Of a stretch of DNA of 64,000 nucleotides, positions 57,708 to 64,000 are shown piece by piece (positions within the stretch are counted from its first letter, which is position 1; the number at the start of each line of letters is the position of its first letter). The translations under genes and the position numbers were made by a program. The stretch lies in NCBI GenBank assembly GCA_964583765.1, contig CAZOWW010000009.1, positions 1 to 64,000 of the forward strand, read 5' to 3'. The notes beneath the pieces were generated by a model. It worked only from the letters and a program-made list of their open reading frames with translations, searched no databases and had not been told where the DNA came from. The DNA comes from CAZOWW01 sp964583765 (GTDB lineage Bacteria; Actinomycetota; Actinomycetes; Actinomycetales; Kineosporiaceae).

Positions 57708-59654
57708 TCAGTCGCAGATCTCGCAGATGACCGTGTTCTGCGTGACCGCCTGGCCGACGGCGACGGACATCCTGGCCACCGTGCCCGCCTTGTGTGCGGT
57801 GAGGGGCTGCTCCATCTTCATCGCCTCCAGCACCACGACCAGGTCGCCCGCGACCACGGTGTCCCCCTCGGCGACCGCGGTCTTGACGATGGTGCCCTGC
57901 ATCGGCGCGGTGAGCGCGTTCCCCCCGGCCTCGGCGGCCTGCGCCCGCCGGGCGGAGCGCCGTGTCTGCGTGCGGCCCGGAGTGGCAGGTCGCCCCTTGC
58001 CCGAGACGAGGCCGGCGGGCAGGCTCACCTCGAGGCGCTTGCCCGCGATCTCGACGACGATCTGCTCCCGCGTACCTGCCTCGTCCGCTGGGTCGTCCGC
58101 GGTGGTGGACGGCGGCGTCCAGGGAGTGAGCTCGGTGGCGAACTCGGTCTCGATCCAGCGGGTGTGCACCCGGAACGGTGTCTTGGGGTCCTCCGGCGCG
58201 AACGCGAGGTCCCGGACCACCGCACGGTGGAAGGGCAGGACCGTGGGGACGCCGTCCACCTGGAACTCGTGCAGTGCCCGGTGTGCCCGGGCCAGAGCCT
58301 CCTGGCGCGTGGCGCCGGTGACCACGAGCTTGGCCAGGAGCGAGTCGAACGCCCCGCCGACCACCGTGCCCTGCTCGACGCCGGAGTCCAGGCGCACCCC
58401 GGGACCGTGCGGCGGCGACCAGCGGGTCAGACGGCCGGGCGCGGGCAGGAAGCCTCGTCCCGGGTCCTCCCCGTTGATCCGGAACTCGATCGAGTGGCCC
58501 CGCAGCGGCGGGTCCGCATAGCCCAGGGGTTCGCCCGCCGCGATCCGGAACTGTTCCCGCACCAGGTCGAGGCCGCTGACCTCCTCGGAGACGCAGTGCT
58601 CCACCTGCAGGCGGGTGTTCACCTCCAGGAACGAGATGGTCCCGTCCTGCCCGACGAGGAACTCGCAGGTACCCGCCCCCACGTAGCCCGCCTCGGTGAG
58701 GATGGCGCGGGAGGCGCGGTACAGCTCCTCCACCTGCAGCTCCGACAGGAACGGCGCCGGGGCCTCCTCGACCAGCTTCTGGTGTCGCCGCTGCAGGGAG
58801 CAGTCCCGGGTGGAGACGATCACGACCTGGCCGTGGTGGTCCGCCAGGCACTGCGTCTCGACGTGCCGGGGCCGGTCCAGGTAGCGCTCGACGAAGCACT
58901 CGCCGCGGCCGAACGCCGTCACGGCCTCCCGCACCGCGGACTCGTAGAGCTCGGGGATCTCCGCCCGCGTCCGGGCGACCTTGAGTCCGCGGCCACCGCC
59001 GCCGAAGGCCGCCTTGATGGCCACAGGCAGTCCGAAGCGGTCGGCGAACGCCAGTACCTCGTCGGCGTCCCGGACCGGATCGGCGGTGCCCGGGACGAGC
59101 GGGGCGCCTGCCCGCTGGGCCAGATGGCGGGCGGTCACCTTGTCGCCGAGACTCTCGATCGCGTGGGGCGGTGGCCCGATCCAGACCAGCCCGGCCCCGA
59201 GCACCGCGCGGGCGAAGGCCGCGTTCTCGGAGAGGAATCCGTACCCGGGGTGCACCGCGTCGGCGCCGGACCTGCGTGCCACCTCGAGCAGCTTGTCGAC
59301 GGACAGGTAGCTGTCCGCGGGGGAGGCACCCCCGAGGGCGAAGGCCTCGTCGGCCATGCGGGCGTGCGGGGCATCCCGGTCGGACTCGGCGTAGACGGCC
59401 ACCGAGCGCAGTCCGGCGTCCTGGCAGGCCCGGATCACCCGGACGGCGATCTCCCCGCGGTTGGCGACGAGCACGGTTCCGAAGGGACGAGGGACGACGG
59501 CGCCGCGGGTGCCGTCGGCCGGGTACGGTGCGCGGTCCGCTCGACCCTGTTCCCCGGTCCCCCTGCGCGGTTCGGCGGCCGATCCACCCTGTTCACCGGC
59601 CGTGCCGTCCGGGTCGCGATCGCCGGCGGCGTGGTCACTCGGCGTCATGGTCAT
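57708..59654 (-). CDS. accA3: Acyl-CoA carboxylase alpha subunit (biotin carboxylase + biotin carboxyl carrier)
   Basis: This 648-residue AccA3-type protein carboxylates its own biotin with ATP and bicarbonate and passes the carboxyl to acetyl- or propionyl-CoA through separate beta subunits (none in the window). After a 55-residue disordered N-terminus come the biotin carboxylase domain (VLVANRGEIAVRVIRA, ATP-grasp loop AAFGGGGRGLKVA, EVNTRLQVEH with the catalytic Arg), a linker and a C-terminal biotinyl domain. The biotin Lys is K613 in EAMKMEQ, 36 residues from the end as expected. GGGGAGGAG precedes the ATG at 59654; a second ATG follows two codons later. Confidence 0.95.
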   Translation of the reverse strand: MTMTPSDHAAGDRDPDGTAGEQGGSAAEPRRGTGEQGRADRAPYPADGTRGAVVPRPFGTVLVANRGEIAVRVIRACQDAGLRSVAVYAESDRDAPHARMADEAFALGGASPADSYLSVDKLLEVARRSGADAVHPGYGFLSENAAFARAVLGAGLVWIGPPPHAIESLGDKVTARHLAQRAGAPLVPGTADPVRDADEVLAFADRFGLPVAIKAAFGGGGRGLKVARTRAEIPELYESAVREAVTAFGRGECFVERYLDRPRHVETQCLADHHGQVVIVSTRDCSLQRRHQKLVEEAPAPFLSELQVEELYRASRAILTEAGYVGAGTCEFLVGQDGTISFLEVNTRLQVEHCVSEEVSGLDLVREQFRIAAGEPLGYADPPLRGHSIEFRINGEDPGRGFLPAPGRLTRWSPPHGPGVRLDSGVEQGTVVGGAFDSLLAKLVVTGATRQEALARAHRALHEFQVDGVPTVLPFHRAVVRDLAFAPEDPKTPFRVHTRWIETEFATELTPWTPPSTTADDPADEAGTREQIVVEIAGKRLEVSLPAGLVSGKGRPATPGRTQTRRSARRAQAAEAGGNALTAPMQGTIVKTAVAEGDTVVAGDLVVVLEAMKMEQPLTAHKAGTVARMSVAVGQAVTQNTVICEICD

Positions 59655-59705
59655 GTCGCTCCTCCCCGGCATGATCAGAGACGTCCCCCGCGCCGTGACC
59701 TGGGT

Positions 59706-59748
59706 CCTTGCCGTGGGTGACGAGGGGGCCCTTGCCGTGGGTGACGAG
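59706..59748 (+). repeat. 19-bp direct repeat, two copies
   Basis: Two exact 19-bp copies (59706-59724 and 59730-59748, 24-bp period) lie in the 133-bp gap between the EEP-fold gene and accA3, just upstream of accA3 in its direction of transcription. Confidence 0.8.
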
Positions 59749-59787
59749 AGCAACGGTAACGGCGTTGCCCGCCAGGGGCACTCGGAA

Positions 59788-61185
59788 TCAGCCCGGAGGC
59801 ACCGAGAGGGTGACCAGGAGCGCCCGGTGGTCGGTTCCGGGCATCGACAGGGTGTCCGTGGCGGACACCGGCGTCCGCCGTCCGACCAGGACGTGGTCCA
59901 GCGGGGTCAGCGCCAACGCGGACCACGAGGGCCAGGTCGGTCGCAGCCCGTGACCGGTGGCGTCGGCCGCATCGGTCAGCCCCTGGTGGGCGAGGGCGCG
60001 GAACTGCGGGTTCCACGGGGTCGCGTTCAGGCTGCCCACGACCAGGCGCGGTGTGCGGCCGCTCAGGTGGAGGCGCTGCTCCTCCGCCCCGCCGGGGGAC
60101 GCCGCCTCGCCGAGCAGGCGCAGTTGCCGGGCCCACCCACCCGCGTCACCCGTGGGGGGCCAGGACGGCGGGAAGGGGGCCGTGACGTGGGCCACGACCA
60201 GCAGCACGGGGCCGTCCGGGGTGTGCAGTGCGCCGGTGCCCGCGCCGAGCGGGAAGCCGTCGAGCGCACGAGGGGCGTCCAGGTCCTCGCGGGACCACAC
60301 CCCGACGCCGGAGGTGGCGCCGGCACCCAGGCTCACCCAGCGGGGGACCAGCAACCGGCTCAGGCCGGCCACGGTCAACCGGTGCGCGAGGTCGTCGGTC
60401 AGGTCGCTGATCACCAGCACGTCGATCGCGTGCTGTTGCACGGTCGTGGTGAGTGCGGCCGGGTCCACCGCGCCCCGGTCCGCGTCCACCGCGAGCACCC
60501 GCAGGGTCACCGAGCCCGCGGGGGCCTTCGTCGCGTCCGGAGCCGCGTACCCCGCGACGAGAACCCACGGGGTGACTGCCGCGGCCAGGCCCAGCGTGAC
60601 CGCGATCCAGCGACGCCAGTGCGCGGCGGCCGCGATGACGGGGACGGCGACGACGGTCTGCAGGGGCGCGAACAGTGCGAGGTCGATGGCGATCCTGCTG
60701 GTCGTCGGAACGACGGTGGTCGCTGCCCAGAGGACGAGGAGCAGGGTGAGCGCGGCGAGGGTCCAGCGCAGGCCCGGACCGGCCACGGGTGGCGGCCGGC
60801 GGGTGGGCGGCGGCTCGGGCGCGTCCTCCGGCGCCTCCCCGGTTCCGGACTCCGGCCCGGTTCCGGGCTCCCCGTGGTACCGGGGCGAGCCGTCGTGCCG
60901 GGGCGAGCCGTCGTCGGGCGCGGGCGGCTCGCCGGGGGCCCGCCCACGGTTGCCGCCGGGGCGGTCCTCGGACCCGACCGTGCCGGACCCGACCGTGCCG
61001 GACCCGTCCCCCTGCCGGACAGCGCTGTGCCAGGTCGTGCCGGGCCGGTCCCAGGGCGCGAGGTCGGGCGCGAGCAGGTGCGGCACCTCGTCGCCCTGCA
61101 CCGGCTCCATGTGCTCGCGGTCACGGCGTCCCCGTTCCGCCTCGCGACGGGAACGCCGTGAGCCGGGCGGCCCCTGTTGGCTCAC
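59788..61185 (-). CDS. Membrane-anchored endonuclease/exonuclease/phosphatase (EEP)-fold protein
   Basis: The 465-residue protein has a disordered, charged N-terminus (about 1-135), three transmembrane helices (LRWTLAALTLLLVLWAAT; IAIDLALFAPLQTVVAVPVIAAAA; WIAVTLGLAAAVTPWVLVAG) and a C-terminal EEP domain outside the membrane. GSLNATPWNPQFRAL, LTPLDHVLVG and PGTDHRALLVTL match the family's later motifs (N, D, H). The early metal-binding Asn and Glu motifs are hard to find: where they should be it reads RVLAVDADRGAVD. It may be catalytically altered. The GTG start overlaps the ackA stop by 4 nt, an unusual pairing that puts it at the end of a pta-ackA operon. Confidence 0.8.
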   Translation of the reverse strand: MSQQGPPGSRRSRREAERGRRDREHMEPVQGDEVPHLLAPDLAPWDRPGTTWHSAVRQGDGSGTVGSGTVGSEDRPGGNRGRAPGEPPAPDDGSPRHDGSPRYHGEPGTGPESGTGEAPEDAPEPPPTRRPPPVAGPGLRWTLAALTLLLVLWAATTVVPTTSRIAIDLALFAPLQTVVAVPVIAAAAHWRRWIAVTLGLAAAVTPWVLVAGYAAPDATKAPAGSVTLRVLAVDADRGAVDPAALTTTVQQHAIDVLVISDLTDDLAHRLTVAGLSRLLVPRWVSLGAGATSGVGVWSREDLDAPRALDGFPLGAGTGALHTPDGPVLLVVAHVTAPFPPSWPPTGDAGGWARQLRLLGEAASPGGAEEQRLHLSGRTPRLVVGSLNATPWNPQFRALAHQGLTDAADATGHGLRPTWPSWSALALTPLDHVLVGRRTPVSATDTLSMPGTDHRALLVTLSVPPG

Positions 61186-62528
61186 AGTCGATCGGGACTC
61201 CCTCCGGGAGCGGTTGGTTCGGGACTCCCTCCGGGAGCGGCGGGTACCGGGCTCCCTCCACGGGGGGTGCCCGCGCGGGCGACGACCAGGGACAGGGCCT
61301 GCGAGGCGATCTCGCGTTCCTCGTCCGCGGGGACGACCATGACCGCCACCTCCGCGCCGTCGGGGCTCAGGAAACGTTCGTCCCGGTCCGGCGACTCGTT
61401 GCGCAACCGGTCCACGACGATGCCCAGCCGCCCGAGTCCGGCCAGGCTCCGGGCCCGGATGAGCGGGCTGTTCTCGCCCACACCCGCGGTGAACACCACC
61501 GCGTCGACGCGGCCCAGGGCGGCGTAGTAGGCGCCCACGTAGGTCTTGATCCGGTAGCAGTAGATGTCGAGTGCGGCGTCGGCCTGCGGTTCCCCGGCCT
61601 CGGCGCGGGCAATGACCTCCCGTGCGTCCGAGGCGCCGGTCAGGCCCAACAGTCCGCTGCTCCGGTTGAGCGCCCGGTCCACCTCGGCGCCGGACAGTCC
61701 GGCCACCCGCTGCAGGTGCATCGGGAGGGCGGGGTCGACGTCACCGCTCCGGGTACCCATGACCAGCCCGGGCAGGGGGGTCAGGCCCATCGTGGTGTCC
61801 ACGCTGCGGCCGCCCGCGACCGCACAGGCGCTCGCGCCGTTGCCCAGGTGCAGCAGGATCGCGTTGAGATCCTCCGGGCGGCGCCCCAGCAGGGCCGCGG
61901 TCCGGCGCGTCAGCGAGCTGAACGACGTGCCGTGGAAGCCGTACTTGCGCACCCCGTAGCGGGTGCGCCACTCCTCCGGCACGGCGTAGTGGGCCGCCCG
62001 GGGCGGGATGGTCGCGTGGAACGCGGTGTCGAAGACGGCCACGTGCGGGACGTCCGGCAGTGCCGCCCGCGCCACCCGCACGCCCTCCAGGTTGGCCGGG
62101 TTGTGCAGCGGGGCCAGCACCGAGAGCCGGTCCACGGTCGCCTCGACCTCGTCGTCCACGACGACCGGTTCGCGGAAGACCTCGCCGCCGTGCACCATGC
62201 GGTGCCCGACCGCGGCCAGGCCGGCCGTCCCGAGGTCCGGACCGTGCTCGGCGAAGGCACCGAGGATGGCGCGCAGGGCGGCATCGTGGTCCGCGATCAC
62301 CCCGGTCACCGTGGCCGAGCCGGCCGGGCCGCGGTGCACCAGCCGTCCCTGGTCCCCCTCGCCGATCCGCTCCACCAGGCCGCTGGCCTGCACCAGTCCG
62401 GTGTCCGGGGCGAGCAGGCGGTACTTCACGGACGACGATCCGCAGTTGAGCACGAGCACCTGCCGCGCGCCCTCCGAGGGCGCCGGCGGAGGGTGTTCCA
62501 CGGCGGCCTCCCGCGTGATCGTCCTCAC
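61182..62528 (-). CDS. ackA: Acetate kinase
   Basis: AckA converts acetyl phosphate and ADP to acetate and ATP. The 448-residue protein has LVLNCGSSSVKYRLL near residue 24, AAVGHRMVHGG, the second signature KYGFHGTSFSSLTRR, HLGNGASACAV and FTAGVGENS. About 25 extra residues precede the core, and 40 Gly/Pro-rich residues follow it (GSPVPAAPGGSPEP repeats). The GTG start overlaps the pta stop by 4 nt, and its own stop overlaps the EEP-fold gene. The three genes are therefore likely one translationally coupled unit. Confidence 0.96.
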   Translation of the reverse strand: MRTITREAAVEHPPPAPSEGARQVLVLNCGSSSVKYRLLAPDTGLVQASGLVERIGEGDQGRLVHRGPAGSATVTGVIADHDAALRAILGAFAEHGPDLGTAGLAAVGHRMVHGGEVFREPVVVDDEVEATVDRLSVLAPLHNPANLEGVRVARAALPDVPHVAVFDTAFHATIPPRAAHYAVPEEWRTRYGVRKYGFHGTSFSSLTRRTAALLGRRPEDLNAILLHLGNGASACAVAGGRSVDTTMGLTPLPGLVMGTRSGDVDPALPMHLQRVAGLSGAEVDRALNRSSGLLGLTGASDAREVIARAEAGEPQADAALDIYCYRIKTYVGAYYAALGRVDAVVFTAGVGENSPLIRARSLAGLGRLGIVVDRLRNESPDRDERFLSPDGAEVAVMVVPADEEREIASQALSLVVARAGTPRGGSPVPAAPGGSPEPTAPGGSPDRL

Positions 62529-64000
62529 CGGGCTTCCGCGGCGGTGGCCAGGCCGGCGCCGAGCTGGGAGGACTGGACCGCGGTGATCGCGATCGTGGTG
62601 AGGATGTCCGGCACGGTGGCTCCCCGGGACAGGTCGTTGACCGGCTTGCGCAATCCCTGCAGCACCGGTCCCACGGCCAGGGCACCGGCACTGCGCTGGA
62701 CCGCCTTGTAGGTGTTGTTACCCGTGTTGAGGTCGGGGAACACGAACACCGTCGCACGGCCGGCCACCCCGCTGTCGGGCAGCTTGGTGCGTGCCACCCC
62801 CGCGTCGATCGCGGCGTCGTACTGGATCGGCCCCTCGACCTCCAGGCTGGGTGCCCGCTCCCGCACCAGGCGGGTGGCTTCCCGCACCTTGTCCACGTCG
62901 ACGCCCGAGCCGGACTCGCCGGTCGAGTAGGAGAGCATCGCCACCCGGGCCTCCACGCCGAAGGCCACCGCGGTCGCGGCCGAGGAGATCGCGATGTCCG
63001 CGAGCTGGGTCGCGGTGGGATCCGGGTTGACCGCGCAATCGCCGTAGACGAGCACCCGGTCGGCCAGGCACATGAAGAAGACGCTGGAGACGACGCTCAG
63101 CCCCGGCACGGGCCGGATGACCTCGAAGGCCGGCCGGATCGTGTGGGCGGTGGTGTGCACCGCCCCGGAGACCATGCCGTCCGCCTCGCCCAGGGCCACG
63201 AGCAGGGTGCCGGCGTAGGAGACGTCGGTGACCACGTCCCAGGCCGCGTCGAACGCGACCCCCTTGTGCGCCCGGGCCCGCGCGTACTCGACCGCCAGAC
63301 GGTGTCGCACGCCACGGTCGCCCGGGTCGACGATCGTCGCGCCGGACACGTCGGCGCCGACCCGGGCGGCCACCTGCGCCACCTGGTCGGGGTCGCCGAG
63401 CAGGATGATGTCCGCGATCCCGCGGTGCAGGGCCTGCGCCGCGGCCTGCAGGACGCGCGGTTCGGTGCCCTCGGGCAGTACGATGCGCTGGCGCTGGGCC
63501 CTCGCCCGTTCCACCAGGTCGTGCTCGAACATGAGCGGCGTCACCGCGTCCGTCTTGGCCAGTTCGAGCCGGTCGAGCAGGCTCAGGCCGTCCACGTGCT
63601 CGGCGAAGTGCTCCAGGGCCGCCTCGGCCTTGCCCGCCGAGCCGTCGGTGATGGACCCGTGCGTCGTCGAGGCCACCGTCGCCGCCTCGAAGGTGTTGAG
63701 CGGGGTGCTGAGCACGGGAAGCGTGCTGCTCAGGCCCTCGACCAGGCGTTGCACCGAGGGCTCGGGCGTCAGCCCACCGGTGAGCAGCACGCCGGACAGC
63801 GGCGGGAAGGTGTGCGCCTCGTGGGCCATCAGCACGCCGCAGAGCATGTCCGAGCGGTCGCCGGGCAGGAGCACCAGGCTGTGCGGTTGCAGGTGTTCGA
63901 GCACCCGGGGCAGCGTCATGGCGGCCACGACGAAGCCGAGGATCTCCGCGTCGAGGTGGGTCCGGTCGCCGAAGAGCTGGGTGGCCGAGCAGGCCTCCAT
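62525..64000 (-). CDS. pta: Phosphate acetyltransferase, 3' part
   Basis: Pta exchanges CoA and phosphate on acetyl groups; with AckA it links acetyl-CoA to acetate. At least 491 residues are encoded here; full-length two-domain Pta proteins are about 700, so the 5' end lies beyond the window and the Met codon at the edge is internal. A DRTGG-like regulatory domain (about the first 150 visible residues, GVLLTGGL) is followed by the catalytic domain: QRIVLPEGTEPRVLQAA, DGMVSGAVHTTAHTIRPAFEVI, YGDCAVNP, MLSYSTGESGSG and FVFPDLNTGNNTYKAVQR are standard. The stop overlaps the ackA start. Confidence 0.96.
   Translation of the reverse strand: MEACSATQLFGDRTHLDAEILGFVVAAMTLPRVLEHLQPHSLVLLPGDRSDMLCGVLMAHEAHTFPPLSGVLLTGGLTPEPSVQRLVEGLSSTLPVLSTPLNTFEAATVASTTHGSITDGSAGKAEAALEHFAEHVDGLSLLDRLELAKTDAVTPLMFEHDLVERARAQRQRIVLPEGTEPRVLQAAAQALHRGIADIILLGDPDQVAQVAARVGADVSGATIVDPGDRGVRHRLAVEYARARAHKGVAFDAAWDVVTDVSYAGTLLVALGEADGMVSGAVHTTAHTIRPAFEVIRPVPGLSVVSSVFFMCLADRVLVYGDCAVNPDPTATQLADIAISSAATAVAFGVEARVAMLSYSTGESGSGVDVDKVREATRLVRERAPSLEVEGPIQYDAAIDAGVARTKLPDSGVAGRATVFVFPDLNTGNNTYKAVQRSAGALAVGPVLQGLRKPVNDLSRGATVPDILTTIAITAVQSSQLGAGLATAAEAR

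Noticed and set aside
1..64000. tRNA, rRNA, insertion sequences and prophage genes
   Set aside because: I looked for T-loop-like GTTCGA motifs, transposase signatures and terminal inverted repeats. The few TTCGA-type matches lie within well-supported coding genes.

Overview
The window is very GC-rich, with GTG starts used freely, short RBS leaders and many 4-nt GTGA stop/start overlaps. It carries a type VII (ESX-like) secretion locus, SigE-family sigma factors, a GDP-mannose pathway, a mycobacterial-type separate SdhA/SdhB/SdhC set, an AccA3-type biotin carboxylase and an LpdA-type quinone reductase. Together these point to an Actinomycetota (class Actinomycetes) chromosome. Two secreted glycoside hydrolases with Thr-rich linkers and CBM2 cellulose-binding modules suggest a free-living degrader of plant polysaccharide. 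I cannot name the genus. No tRNA, rRNA, insertion sequence, prophage or CRISPR array was seen.

Layout. 1-4.6 kb: 3' end of an EccC-type ATPase, a WXG100 protein and an FHA-domain membrane protein. 4.7-7.4 kb (minus): galT-galK. 7.4-10.8 kb: trpS, a 2'-5' RNA ligase-like protein and a YihY/BrkB membrane protein. 11-14.5 kb: a LacI-type regulator and a secreted GH26 glycanase with CBM2. 14.8-16.8 kb: a SigE-family sigma factor between two paralogous exported or membrane proteins. 16.9-21 kb: D,D-carboxypeptidase, GT4 glycosyltransferase and mannose-1-phosphate guanylyltransferase. 21.3-23.8 kb: GH3-CBM2 glucan hydrolase. 24-27.6 kb (minus): sdhCAB. 28-30.9 kb: acyl-CoA mutase large subunit and a dihydroorotase-like protein. 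31-33.8 kb: a diguanylate cyclase with a sugar-binding-type sensor and a secreted chagasin-type peptidase inhibitor. 33.8-37.3 kb: an MMPL transporter divergent from a TetR regulator. 37.5-40.4 kb: rhodanese lipoprotein, M20 amidohydrolase, DUF202 and YbjQ proteins. 40.6-42.8 kb: a glycyl-radical enzyme and its activase. 42.8-49 kb: deoC, a PH-like membrane protein, a second SigE-type sigma/membrane pair, a small TPR protein and a phosphohexomutase. 49.2-52.4 kb: a second MMPL/TetR pair. 52.5-55.6 kb: a carboxypeptidase-regulatory-like secreted protein, a decayed diguanylate cyclase, purine nucleoside phosphorylase and a gamma-glutamylcyclotransferase-like protein. 55.8-64 kb: lpdA, accA3, then pta-ackA coupled to a membrane EEP-fold protein.

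How the genes fit together. Galactose (Leloir), mannose (phosphohexomutase, guanylyltransferase, mannosyltransferase-like GT4) and nucleoside salvage (PNP, phosphohexomutase, DeoC) feed central metabolism. SDH, acyl-CoA mutase, AccA3 and Pta-AckA handle acyl-CoA and respiratory flux. The LacI regulator probably controls the neighbouring GH26 gene through a pair of 13-bp operators. Two MMPL exporters are each divergent from a TetR gene, with operator-like sequences between.

The items most worth a second look are the YjjI-like glycyl-radical pair (substrate unknown), a recurrent leaderless-promoter signature, the twin-paralogue sigma locus, a clearly eroded GGDEF gene, and the inhibitor carrying a cellulase-style linker.
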